This document shows, piece by piece, positions 7,701 through 15,808 of a DNA stretch of 46,790 nucleotides. The translations under genes were made by a program, and so were the position numbers. Positions within the stretch are counted from its first letter, which is position 1; each line of letters begins with the position of its first letter. This DNA is from Amaricoccus solimangrovi (lineage in GTDB: Bacteria > Pseudomonadota > Alphaproteobacteria > Rhodobacterales > Rhodobacteraceae), in NCBI RefSeq assembly GCF_006385685.1, contig NZ_VFRP01000028.1, positions 1 to 46,790 of the forward strand, given 5' to 3'. The notes beneath the pieces are model-generated. The model made no database searches. It was given only the letters and a program-made list of their open reading frames with translations, and was not told the DNA's origin.

Positions 7701-9308
7701 ATGAGACTTCCGCTTCACGCCATGGCCGCCGCCGGCCTGCTCGCCGTCCCGCTGACCGCCGCCGCCCAGGGCCAGAAGGAACCGCCCGCCGCGATCGCCA
7801 CGCCCGACCGCGTCGAGACGCGGCTCGGCACGCTCGAATTCACCGATGGCGCGCCCGGGCCGAAGACGGCGGCTGCGCTCTACGATCATCTCGACTTCAC
7901 CTATGCGTTCCGCGCCTTCACCGACACCTTCCGGGGCGTCAGCGTCGAGGCGGCGCGCCAGGGCTTCGAGGCCGCCGGGATCAAGGACAACGAGATCCTG
8001 ATCTTCTCCGGGCTGATGGATTCCTCGTCGCTGTTCCTGACGGCCAACGCCGATACCGTCTATTTCCTCGGCTTCGTCGATCTCTCGAAGGGCCCGATGG
8101 TGGTCGAGACCCCGCCGGGCGCGCTCGGCACCATCGACGACATGTGGTTTCACTGGGTGACCGACTTCGGCCGGCCGGGGCCGGACCGGGGCGAGGGCGG
8201 CAAGTACCTGCTGGTCGGGCCGGGCTATGACGGCCCGCTGCCCGAGGGCGGCTTCTATGTCGGGCATTCCCGCACCAGCCGCGTCCTGCTGCTCGGGCGC
8301 GCGTTCCTCGAGAACGACGATCCGAAGGCGCCGGTCGAGGCGATCAAGTCCAGCACCCGCATCTATCCCTACGCGCCGGGGGGTGTCGGCACCTCGATCG
8401 CCGAATATCTCGAAGGCGGCGTCGAGCTCGGCCGGGACGCGACGCCCGAGACGCCGGTGTTCCACGAGGGCACCGGCCTCGTCATCAACACGATCCCGCC
8501 GAACGATCTGAGCTATTACGAGATGCTGAACGACCTGGTGCAGGCGGAGCCCGCCGATGTGATCGATCCCGAGCTGATGGGGCCGATCGCGGCCATCGGC
8601 ATCGAGAAGGGCAGGGAGTTCGCCCCGGACGCGCGCATGCGCGGGATCCTCACCGAGGCCGCCGCCGTCGCCAACGCGACGAGCCGGACGCTCGGCTTCG
8701 ATCCGCGCGATCCGGAGTGGTTCTACTATCCCGACTCGCAATGGTGGAATCCGCTCTTCCTCGGCGGCTACCAGTTCGAGACCCCGCTTCCGGAGATCAC
8801 GCGGGAAGGGGCGAAGCCCTATCCGCCGACCGGCTACCGCCAGCTCGACGCGCGCACCTCGTTCTTCTACATGGCGACGGGGATCACGCCGGCGATGGCG
8901 ATGCGGCTGCCGGGCGTCGGCTCGCAGTATCTCTTCGCGGCGAAGGACGGGGACGGCCATTTCCTCGACGGGGCGAAGACCTACAGGGTCACGCTGCCCA
9001 AGGGCATTCCGGCCGGGGAGTTCTGGTCCTTCACCCTCTACGACAACCAGACCCGCTCGATGCTCCAGACGCCGCAGAAATACCCGCGCGCCGGCAGCCA
9101 GTCCTATCCCTCGCCGGCGGCCGAGGCGGCGGCGGACGGCTCGACGACGATCTGGTTCGCGCCCGAGCAGCCGGAAGGCGTCGGCCGCGGCAACTGGATC
9201 CAGACCGACCCCGGGAAGGGCTGGGTCACCATCCTGCGGCTCTACAGCCCGCTCGAGGCGTTCTTCGACAAGTCCTGGCGCCCGGGCGAGATCGAGGCGG
9301 TGGAGTGA
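7701..9308 (+). CDS. DUF1254/DUF1214 secreted protein
   Basis: This is a 535-residue precursor with signal peptide (MAAAGLLAVPLTAAAQG). The N-terminal DUF1254 part includes SSLFLTANADTVYFLGFVDL; the C-terminal DUF1214 part includes LPKGIPAGEFWSFTLYDNQT and ends in a GNWIQTDPGKGW block. These two domains normally occur together. Members are periplasmic and of unknown biochemistry, often beside sulfatases or transporters. It begins 118 bp after the sulfatase stop; the ATG at 7701 puts the signal peptide at the N-terminus. Likely the last gene of sulfatase module A, because the next gene runs the other way. Confidence 0.88.
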   Translation: MRLPLHAMAAAGLLAVPLTAAAQGQKEPPAAIATPDRVETRLGTLEFTDGAPGPKTAAALYDHLDFTYAFRAFTDTFRGVSVEAARQGFEAAGIKDNEILIFSGLMDSSSLFLTANADTVYFLGFVDLSKGPMVVETPPGALGTIDDMWFHWVTDFGRPGPDRGEGGKYLLVGPGYDGPLPEGGFYVGHSRTSRVLLLGRAFLENDDPKAPVEAIKSSTRIYPYAPGGVGTSIAEYLEGGVELGRDATPETPVFHEGTGLVINTIPPNDLSYYEMLNDLVQAEPADVIDPELMGPIAAIGIEKGREFAPDARMRGILTEAAAVANATSRTLGFDPRDPEWFYYPDSQWWNPLFLGGYQFETPLPEITREGAKPYPPTGYRQLDARTSFFYMATGITPAMAMRLPGVGSQYLFAAKDGDGHFLDGAKTYRVTLPKGIPAGEFWSFTLYDNQTRSMLQTPQKYPRAGSQSYPSPAAEAAADGSTTIWFAPEQPEGVGRGNWIQTDPGKGWVTILRLYSPLEAFFDKSWRPGEIEAVE

Positions 9309-9393
9309 CGCCCGGTGTCCGCCGCCCGACGCCTTCCGCGGGCTTCGCCGCGCCCGGTGGCGCGGGCGTACCGGATCGCGGCGCGGCGGCCCG

Positions 9394-10044
9394 TCACCGC
9401 GCGCGCGGGGGAACGAACGGCAGTTCGGGGGCGGCCAGCCCGGCGAAGGGGTCGGCCCAGGCGGGTATCCGCGACAGGCGGTCGTTCCAGCGCGAGATGG
9501 CGGGATAGTCCGCGAGCGGCAGGCCGGCCGCGGCGTTGAAGGGCAGGAAGGTCGCCATCCGGAAGTCGGCGTAGCTCAGACCGCTGTCGAGCAGGAAGGC
9601 TCTCGTCTCGAGATGCGCGTCGAGTTGCGCGGCGCTCGCGCGAAAGAGCGCCTCGCCTTCCGCGACCTTCACCGGATCGACCGGGCCGAGCCCGTAACGC
9701 TGCCTGGTGCCGAACTCGAAATGGACCATGTCGCAGGCATGCACGAAATTCGCCTTGCCCCAGCTGATCCACCGGATCAGTTCCGGAAGCTCCGGATCCA
9801 GCCGCCAGAAGGTCGATCCGGCCGACATCGACAGGCGGCAGGCGATGGCATCCGCTTCCCAGAGCGTGGTCCCGTCCTCGACGAGAATGGGAACGCGGAG
9901 GGAGGGATTGAGTTTCCGGAACCGCTCGCTCGACGCCGGATCGAAGGGCGAGGCCCAGACGAACTCGATCTCCGATCCGAGGTATTTCGCGGTGGCCACC
10001 GCGAGCCGGGGATTGGGGTTGCGCGAGAAGTAGAGCGTCGGCAC
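9394..10044 (-). CDS. Glutathione S-transferase family protein
   Basis: This is a 216-residue two-domain GST. The N-terminal thioredoxin fold reads VPTLYFSRNPNPRLAVATAKYL, followed by the cis-proline region LRVPILVEDG and the glutathione-site motif LWEADAIACRL. The rest is the helical C-terminal domain, with SYADFRMATFLPF in the usual N-capping-box position. The GTG at 10044 is chosen because it directly precedes the first strand and has GGGAGGG upstream; longer starts to 10113 would add an unrelated tail. It converges on the DUF1254 gene and has no operon partner. Substrate unknown. Confidence 0.85.
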   Translation of the reverse strand: MPTLYFSRNPNPRLAVATAKYLGSEIEFVWASPFDPASSERFRKLNPSLRVPILVEDGTTLWEADAIACRLSMSAGSTFWRLDPELPELIRWISWGKANFVHACDMVHFEFGTRQRYGLGPVDPVKVAEGEALFRASAAQLDAHLETRAFLLDSGLSYADFRMATFLPFNAAAGLPLADYPAISRWNDRLSRIPAWADPFAGLAAPELPFVPPRAR

Positions 10045-10120
10045 TCCGGTTTCCCTCCCCGTCCGGGGTCCCCTGCGCCCCGGCCCTCCGGGGCAACGCG
10101 GCGGGATCCCCACCCCCGCC

Positions 10121-12400
10121 TCAGATCACCACGAGGTCCGCGCTGGTGAGCGTCGGCGCGCCGCTCAGCGCGGCGAAGACGACGGCCGCGCCCGCGCCGT
10201 CGCCGTCGGCGTCGTAGGACAGTTCGCCGCGCGACGTGTCGTAGAGGATGAAGTCGTCCGCGTCCCGCGCGGAGCCGGTGGCATTGGCCGCGAAGAGGCC
10301 GCTCGCCAGGACGCCCTTCGCCGTCAGCATCGGCATCACCGCCTTTGCGATCTCGATCGTGTCGGCGGCCGCGTTGAAGCCGATGATCGCGTCGACGGCG
10401 CCCAAGGCCGAATTGAAGCGGAACACGTCCAGCCCGGCGCCGCCGTTCAGCGCGTCGGGCCCGCCGCCGCCGTTCAGCATGTCGTCGCCGATCCCGCCGT
10501 TCAGCGTGTCGGCGCCGGCGCCGCCGTTCAGCCTGTCGTTGCCCGCGGCGCCGCCGAGCGTGTCATCGCCGCCACCCCCGTTGAGAAGATTGTCGCCGGG
10601 GTTCCCGGTCAGGACATTGGCGAGGCCGTTGCCGGTCGCGTTGATGGCCGCGCTCCCTCGCAGCGCGAGATTTTCCGCCTGGCCGCCGGCGAGCGAGAAG
10701 GTCACCGTCGAGAACACCCGGTCGAAGCCTCCGCCGCTCGCCTCGCCGACCTGATCGCCGGCGTCGTCGACGTGGTAGCGGTCGTCGCCCGCGCCGCCGG
10801 CCATCGTGTCGGCGCCGCCGCGGCCATCGAGAACATTGGCCCCGGCATTGCCGGTCAGGATGTTGTCGAGATCGTTGCCGAGCCCGCGAATGTCGCCGGC
10901 GCCGGTCAGCACCAGATCCTCGAGCAGGCCGGCGGCCTGATCCGGATTCGCGAGGTCGAAAGCCACGCGCGACATCACCGTGTCGTGGCCGTGGTCGCCC
11001 GCCTCCTGCTCCACCACCCTGTCGCCGGCATTGTCGACGACATAGACGTCGTCGCCGTCCCCGCCGATCATCTCGTCCGCGCCCGCGCGCCCGTCGAGGG
11101 TGTTGTCCCCGCCGGTTCCGGTCATCACGTTGGCCAGGGCGTTGCCATAGCCGTCGCTGTCGGCCGACCCGCCGGAGCCGTGATAGAGCGTCAGGTTCTC
11201 GAAATCGCCCTGAAGCCGGGGGCCGCGCCTGAGGTCGAAGGTCGCGGCGGCGAAGATCGTGTCGATCCCGGCGCTGTCGATCAGCGTGTCCGTCGCGTCG
11301 GCGGTGTAGTCGTCGTCGCCGTCCCCGCCGTTCATCAGGTCGGCGCCGTCGCCGCCGCCTCCGCCACCCCCGAGGTCGTCGTCCCCGGCGCCGCCGGTCA
11401 GCGTATCGGCGTAGCCCGATCCCACCAGCGTGTCCGCGTTGGCGGTGCCGGTGACCCCGACGCCCGAGGTCGCGTCGACGGCGCTGAGCCAGACGCGCTC
11501 GTTCGAAAGGAGCAGCCTGGTCGAGAAGTCGATCGACCCGCCGGCGCCGTCGACGCGGAACATGATCTGGCCGGTGTCGTTCCCGCCGGTGATGCGCGCG
11601 AAGGCGTTGAGCTGTTCCAGCGTGGCGAAGGTCACGCCCCAGGACATGACGACGAGCCGCTCGACATTGCTGAATGTCAGGTCGCCGAGATCTCCCGTGC
11701 CGCGATAGGGCGACCAGGAGTAGAGCTGGAAGGCGGCGGCGACGACCACGTCGTCGCCGCCGCCTCCGTCGATCGTTCCGTCCTGGCGCCGCACCTCGAA
11801 CGTATCCGCGCCGTTGCCCCCGTAAAGCGCATCCGCGCCGCCGCTGGCGTCGTCGCGATAGACGCCTACGAAACGGTCGTTGCCCGCGCCGCCGCGGACC
11901 ACGTCGTCGTGACGCGTATTGGCGAAGGAATCGGCATGACCGGTGCCGGTGACGTCGTAGCCGGAGGAGAGCGTGGTCGCGTTCACCGCGACGCCGGTCG
12001 TGCCGGTGACCCGGCCCGAGAAATCGATCGGGCCGCCCGGGCCGGTCAGGTAGATGTTCCCGCCGGAGGGCAGGGTGATCGCGGCGAAGGCGCTCAGCTG
12101 ATCGATCCGAAGGGCCACCTCGTAGCTCTCCACGAGGAGATGCTCGACATTCGCGAAGGCGAGCGCGCCCAGGGTATCGCCCCGCAGGTATACGCGATCG
12201 AAACCGGCGCCGCCGTCGATGGCGCCGCCGTCGCCATAGCCGGGCGCCAGCAGGAAATCGTCATCGCCGCCGGCGCCCGAGAGCATGTCGATTCCGCCGG
12301 CCGCGCCGGGCGTTCCATCGCTCGATATGCCATCGAAAACATCCGCGTCCGGCGTTCCGGCGAGATAATCGTCGCCGCTCGTGAGAACGTAGGTTGCCAC
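10121..12400 (-). CDS. RTX calcium-binding repeat protein
   Basis: This is a 759-residue protein with no N-terminal signal peptide, starting MATYVLTSGDDYLAGTPDAD. Glycine-aspartate nonapeptide repeats of the GGxGxDxxx type run through residues about 150-720 in several blocks (for example GGAGDDRYHVDDAGD and GGGGDDTLGGAAGNDRL), broken by TFSNVERLVV-like connecting strands. It ends with the DTSRGELSYDADGDG segment typical of proteins exported by type I secretion. Such repeats bind Ca2+ and fold outside the cell. No enzymatic domain is visible, so a surface or matrix protein is more likely than a toxin. No type I secretion genes are in the window. The ATG at 12400 follows an AGGGGTGAGCC ribosome site. 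Confidence 0.9.
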   Translation of the reverse strand: MATYVLTSGDDYLAGTPDADVFDGISSDGTPGAAGGIDMLSGAGGDDDFLLAPGYGDGGAIDGGAGFDRVYLRGDTLGALAFANVEHLLVESYEVALRIDQLSAFAAITLPSGGNIYLTGPGGPIDFSGRVTGTTGVAVNATTLSSGYDVTGTGHADSFANTRHDDVVRGGAGNDRFVGVYRDDASGGADALYGGNGADTFEVRRQDGTIDGGGGDDVVVAAAFQLYSWSPYRGTGDLGDLTFSNVERLVVMSWGVTFATLEQLNAFARITGGNDTGQIMFRVDGAGGSIDFSTRLLLSNERVWLSAVDATSGVGVTGTANADTLVGSGYADTLTGGAGDDDLGGGGGGGDGADLMNGGDGDDDYTADATDTLIDSAGIDTIFAAATFDLRRGPRLQGDFENLTLYHGSGGSADSDGYGNALANVMTGTGGDNTLDGRAGADEMIGGDGDDVYVVDNAGDRVVEQEAGDHGHDTVMSRVAFDLANPDQAAGLLEDLVLTGAGDIRGLGNDLDNILTGNAGANVLDGRGGADTMAGGAGDDRYHVDDAGDQVGEASGGGFDRVFSTVTFSLAGGQAENLALRGSAAINATGNGLANVLTGNPGDNLLNGGGGDDTLGGAAGNDRLNGGAGADTLNGGIGDDMLNGGGGPDALNGGAGLDVFRFNSALGAVDAIIGFNAAADTIEIAKAVMPMLTAKGVLASGLFAANATGSARDADDFILYDTSRGELSYDADGDGAGAAVVFAALSGAPTLTSADLVVI

Positions 12401-12579
12401 GGCTCACCCCTTCGATTCAGGAGCGCGCCGAGTGCTCTCCCGTGTGGAATCAAGCGGATACTGTACCGATCATATCGCTTTGCGATTGGAAGGTCACCTC
12501 TTTCATCCCGGGAGGAAGCCGGCGCGGCCGGGGGTGGATGCGAGGGCGCCGCGCCCGGACGCGCCTCGCGCTCGCGGGG

Positions 12580-13269
12580 TCAGGTGAGGATGAAGTCGGA
12601 AGCGCCGAGATCGCCGAGACGGACGCCGAGGAGGGTGACCGCGGTTCCTTCGCCCAGATCGAGGATCACGTCGTCGCCCGAGCGCGTCGCCCGCTCCAGA
12701 ACCGCCGCGGCGGAGGCGAAGTCGAATTCCTCGACGTCCAGGCGGTCGAGGCCGGGCTCGAAATCCTCGATCACGTCGGCTCCGCCGAAATCGTCGAACT
12801 CGAAGACATCCGCCCCGGCGCCTCCGACGAGCACGTCGTCTCCCTCGCCGCCATCGATCCGGTCGTCGCCCGCGCCGCCGACCAGGCGGTCGGAGCCTTC
12901 GCCGCCATCCAGTTCATCATCGCCGGCGCCCCCGAAAAGCCTGTCGTCGCCCCGGTCGCCATCGAGCTCGTCGCGCCCGACGCCGCCCGAGAGACGGTCG
13001 CGCCCGGAACCGCCGTCGATCTCGTCGTCGCCGTCGCCGCCATAGATCCGGTCGTCGCCCGAGCCGCCCTCGATCTCGTCGTTCCCGGTCCCGCCCTTGA
13101 TCCGGTCGTCGCCCGAACCGCCCTCGATCTCGTCATGACCGCTCCCGCCAAGGAGGCGGTCGTCTCCGCCACGTCCGAAGATCGTGTCGTTGCCCCCGAA
13201 TCCGCGGACGCGGTCGAAGGCGCCGGTTCCGCGCAGGACGTTGCCGCCGGCGTCGCCGTCGATGTGCAT
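12580..13269 (-). CDS. Small RTX protein made almost entirely of nonapeptide repeats
   Basis: This is a 229-residue acidic protein starting MHIDGDAGGNVLRGTG; the ATG at 13269 follows GAGGAGA, which excludes the in-frame start at 13296. Residues about 5-155 are an almost unbroken series of roughly 15-16 GGxGDDxIx repeats (GGSGDDRIKGGTGNDEIEGG and so on). The C-terminal 75 residues hold the non-repeat cap (VFEFDDFGGADVIEDFEPG and a final ASDFILT), probably the type I secretion signal. It is close in design to the next RTX gene, 180 bp away. Its upstream region carries 11-bp phased repeats shared with the adjacent two-component operon, so it is probably controlled by it. Confidence 0.88.
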   Translation of the reverse strand: MHIDGDAGGNVLRGTGAFDRVRGFGGNDTIFGRGGDDRLLGGSGHDEIEGGSGDDRIKGGTGNDEIEGGSGDDRIYGGDGDDEIDGGSGRDRLSGGVGRDELDGDRGDDRLFGGAGDDELDGGEGSDRLVGGAGDDRIDGGEGDDVLVGGAGADVFEFDDFGGADVIEDFEPGLDRLDVEEFDFASAAAVLERATRSGDDVILDLGEGTAVTLLGVRLGDLGASDFILT

Positions 13270-13317
13270 CGGTGATCTCCTCGATTGTGATGTCATCCCC
13301 TCCTGAGCACATCCCCG

Positions 13318-13361
13318 CTGACGCCGGTCTGACGGCGGGTGTCAGGAAGCTGTCAGGAAGA
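13318..13361 (-). promoter_or_regulatory. Four 11-bp phased half-sites, candidate response-regulator site for the small RTX gene
   Basis: On the plus strand CTGACG begins at 13318 and 13329, and TGTCAGGAAG at 13340 and 13351, an exact 11-bp step throughout. The last pair is a perfect 10-bp direct repeat. Direct repeats at 10-11 bp are the usual arrangement for OmpR/PhoB-family regulators. The array lies 49-92 bp upstream of the ATG at 13269 and overlaps the last codons of the kinase gene. CTGACGG also occurs twice, at 11-bp spacing, upstream of the PepSY-regulator-kinase operon. Confidence 0.55.
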
Positions 13362-14711
13362 GGGCGGGGCGGCCGGCAGGTCGAGCCGGGCGATGAGCCC
13401 CTGGCGGCCATTCTCCAGCGCCAGCGCGCCTCCGGCGGCGGCGGCGATCTCCGAGGCGATGGACAATCCGAGGCCCGCGCCCGGGCCCGCGAGGTCGAGC
13501 CGGACGCCGCGGGTCCGGAGCGTGCGGAGCAGTTCCGGAGGTATGCCGGGACCGTCATCCGCGATCTCGATCACCACGCGGCCCCCCGCGCGGGACGCGC
13601 GGATCTCCACCGCCGCGCGCGCGTGACGCGCGGCGTTCTCGAGCAGCGCGCCCAGGGCCTCGGTCAGGTCATCCGCGTCGATGCGCGCGCGAAGGCCGGG
13701 CAGGGCATCGACGCGCCAGCCGAGGCGAGCGCCTTCCGGAGTCCGGCGCAGCACGGCGAGGAGCCGGTCGATGACCCCGGCCGGCTCCGAGAGCGCGAGG
13801 CGCGCCGCGGAGGCGACGCGGGCGCGCGCCAGTTCGCGATCGACGTGGCGTTGCATCGCCAGGGCGATCTCCTCGATACCCTCGGCCTCCGCGCGCTCTC
13901 CCTTCGCACGCAACCGGTCCGCTTCCCCGATCAGGGCCTGCAGCGGACTCTTCAACCCGTGCGCGAGATCGGCCGAACGTCCGCGGGCACGCAGGAGCGC
14001 CTCCTCCCGTTCGGCGATGAGCGCGTCCACCTCGGCGGCGAGCGGACGGATCTCGCGCGGAAAATCCGCGCCGAGCCGGCTCTTCTCCCCCGATCTCACC
14101 GCCGCGACGCGCTCCCCGACCTTCGCGAGCGGGCGGAGGCCGACGGCGACCTGGGCCGCGCCCGCGGCGATCAGCATCGCGGCGAGCAGGGCGACATAGG
14201 GCGCGAGATCCCCGACGAAGGCGCGGGTCGCCGCGCGGACCTCGCTCCGGTCGAGCGCCACGGCGGTGCGAACCCGCGATACGCCGCCCCCTTCGGCGAG
14301 CGTCAGGGTCCGCTCCAGAAGCAGGAGGGTCGCGCCCCCCGGCCCCTCCAGCGCGTCTTCCCGCGGCGTGCCGGGCGGCGGAGCGGGATCCGGAAGATCC
14401 AGCGCCCCGTCCCAGAGCGAGCGCGAGCGCGACGGGCCGCCCGTGTCGGTCTCGACCTGCCAGTAGGAGCCGGAGAGGGGCCGCGCGAAACGCGGATCGG
14501 ACGGCGGACGGGTCACCGTCACGGAGCCGTCCGGCGCCCGCGAGAGACCCGCGGCCAGCTGATCGAGATCGACGAGCATCTCCGCGTAGGCGCGCCGCTC
14601 GACATGCCGCTCGAAGAGGACGCGCAGCCCGACCGCGGCGAGCGCGAGGGCCGCCAGGATCGCGGCGGCGCCGGCGAGCAGAAGGCGGAGCCTGATCGAG
14701 CCGCCGCTCAC
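13353..14711 (-). CDS. Sensor histidine kinase, PhoQ/QseC-like
   Basis: This is a 452-residue inner-membrane kinase with TM1 at about 8-30, a periplasmic sensor of about 130 residues, TM2 at about 170-190 and a HAMP-like linker. The phosphorylated histidine is His251 in AHGLKSPLQAL. The ATPase domain has an N box (LLENAARHA), G1 (DDGPGIP) and G2 (GAGLGLSI). It starts at GTG 14711, which overlaps the regulator's stop codon by 4 nt (GTGA), so translation is coupled. It should pass phosphate to the response regulator encoded just upstream. PepSY genes often accompany this kinase class, suggesting a signal at the periplasmic face such as cations or envelope stress; that is inference. Confidence 0.92.
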   Translation of the reverse strand: MSGGSIRLRLLLAGAAAILAALALAAVGLRVLFERHVERRAYAEMLVDLDQLAAGLSRAPDGSVTVTRPPSDPRFARPLSGSYWQVETDTGGPSRSRSLWDGALDLPDPAPPPGTPREDALEGPGGATLLLLERTLTLAEGGGVSRVRTAVALDRSEVRAATRAFVGDLAPYVALLAAMLIAAGAAQVAVGLRPLAKVGERVAAVRSGEKSRLGADFPREIRPLAAEVDALIAEREEALLRARGRSADLAHGLKSPLQALIGEADRLRAKGERAEAEGIEEIALAMQRHVDRELARARVASAARLALSEPAGVIDRLLAVLRRTPEGARLGWRVDALPGLRARIDADDLTEALGALLENAARHARAAVEIRASRAGGRVVIEIADDGPGIPPELLRTLRTRGVRLDLAGPGAGLGLSIASEIAAAAGGALALENGRQGLIARLDLPAAPPSS

Positions 14712-15370
14712 GCGTCCGCTTCGAGGTAATAGCCGAAGCCGCGCCGCGTGCCGACCAGCCCCGGCCCGAGCTTGCGCCTCAGCCGCGCGACCAGCGCCTC
14801 CAGCGCGTTCGCCTCCCGCGCGTCGTCGTCGCCATAGAGATGTTCCAGCAATTCGGTGGGCGGAACGACCCGCGCGCGGTGGAGCGCCAGATAGGCGATC
14901 AGCCGGTATTCCAGCGACGATAGCGCAACGGGTACGCCCCTGACGGCGACGGTCATGCGATTGCCATCGATCGTGAGGGAGCCTGCCACGAGGATGGCGG
15001 CGCCCCGTCCCGCCGCGCGCCGGACGAGCCCGCGCGAGCGCGCGACCAGTTCCTCCATGTGGAAAGGCTTCGGCAGGTAGTCGTCGGCGCCCGCGTCGAT
15101 CCCCTCCACCCGTTCGACCCATGCGCCCCGCGCGGTCAGCACAAGCACGGGCATGTCACGGCCGTTCGCGCGCCAGCGCTTCAGGATCGCGAGACCGTCC
15201 ATCGACGGCAGTCCGAGGTCGAGCACGACGAGGTCATATTCCTCGGTGTCGCCAAGGAACCAGGCCTCCTCGCCATCGCTCGCCGTCTCGACCCGGAATC
15301 CCGCCGCCGAGAGCGCGGTCACGAGGTCGCGCCGGATCCGGGGATCGTCCTCCACCGCGAGTACGCGCAT
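14708..15370 (-). CDS. OmpR-family response regulator
   Basis: This is a 220-residue regulator. The receiver domain has the acidic pair at 8-9, the phosphorylated Asp51 (LVVLDLGLP) and Lys101 (YLPKPF). The C-terminal winged helix (about 125-218) includes LSSLEYRLIAYLALH, the recognition helix NALEALVARLRRKL and the wing TRRGFGYYL. Its ATG overlaps the stop of the PepSY gene by 1 nt, and its TGA overlaps the kinase GTG, so all three genes form one unit. Likely targets are its own operon and the small RTX gene, both preceded by 11-bp phased repeats. Confidence 0.95.
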   Translation of the reverse strand: MRVLAVEDDPRIRRDLVTALSAAGFRVETASDGEEAWFLGDTEEYDLVVLDLGLPSMDGLAILKRWRANGRDMPVLVLTARGAWVERVEGIDAGADDYLPKPFHMEELVARSRGLVRRAAGRGAAILVAGSLTIDGNRMTVAVRGVPVALSSLEYRLIAYLALHRARVVPPTELLEHLYGDDDAREANALEALVARLRRKLGPGLVGTRRGFGYYLEADA

Positions 15371-15672
15371 CAGTCGTCATCATCCTCCCCGACCGAGATC
15401 ACGCGGCCGGTTCTCGCATCGACGACCGCCTCGAGCAAACGCCCATCCGGGGCGATGAACTCGAATTCGTAGACATGGCCGCCATCCTTCGCCTCGAACT
15501 CGACCTCGATGATCCGGCCGTCGATCTCACGCTCGACGATCCCGAGGATCTCGCGCAGCGGCAGGACCTCCCCCCGCTCGAGCGCGCGGCGCGCGCGGTC
15601 GCTGTCGTCGAGATCGGCGTTGCCGATCACGGGCACGACGAGCAGGACGGTCGCGAGGCCTGGAATCTTCAT
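15370..15672 (-). CDS. PepSY-domain periplasmic protein, first gene of the two-component operon
   Basis: This is a 100-residue precursor: a short signal peptide (MKIPGLATVLLVVPVIGNA), then a single PepSY domain with REILGIVEREIDGRIIEVEFE and ending DARTGRVISVGEDDDD. The acidic tail could bind cations. PepSY proteins are thought to modulate periplasmic proteases or sensors, and this order (PepSY, regulator, kinase) is common in Proteobacteria. It therefore may act as an accessory to the kinase's sensor domain. It has a GGGAGG ribosome site. Confidence 0.85.
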   Translation of the reverse strand: MKIPGLATVLLVVPVIGNADLDDSDRARRALERGEVLPLREILGIVEREIDGRIIEVEFEAKDGGHVYEFEFIAPDGRLLEAVVDARTGRVISVGEDDDD

Positions 15673-15693
15673 CCGCCTCCCTTGCCCGATTCC

Positions 15694-15713
15694 CGCTGAC
15701 GGCTCGCTGACGG
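15694..15713 (-). promoter_or_regulatory. Two 11-bp phased CGCTGACGG repeats before the PepSY operon
   Basis: CGCTGACGG occurs at 15694-15702 and again at 15705-15713, 22-41 bp upstream of the PepSY start. The identical 9-mers with 11-bp step suit an OmpR-type dimer and suggest autoregulation. The position so close to the start codon would make it overlap the promoter core or leader, so repression is as possible as activation. Confidence 0.5.
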
Positions 15714-15771
15714 ATCCGGCTCCCGCCGGTCAGGATGGCGACGCCGCGATCGGAAACCCGTGACGAGGGGA

Positions 15772-15802
15772 GGGCGCCTTCCGCCCCGTCGCGAAGGCGC
15801 CC
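15772..15802 (-). terminator. Hairpin after the DUF2076 gene
   Basis: GGGCGCCTT and AAGGCGCCC form a perfect 9-bp stem, starting 6 nt beyond the stop of the gene at 15809. No T-run follows on the minus strand. Confidence 0.5.
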
Positions 15803-15808
15803 CCGGGC

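Noticed and set aside
11330-13180. Regular short repeats resembling a CRISPR or minisatellite array
   Set aside because: The periodicity is 27 bp (nine codons), in frame with RTX nonapeptides, with no fixed repeat-spacer structure.
12394-13275. Long plus-strand open frames opposite the RTX genes (also 10772-13045)
   Set aside because: They mirror GGxGxD repeats on the minus strand, giving low-complexity VVARAAL-like products with no ribosome site or family match.
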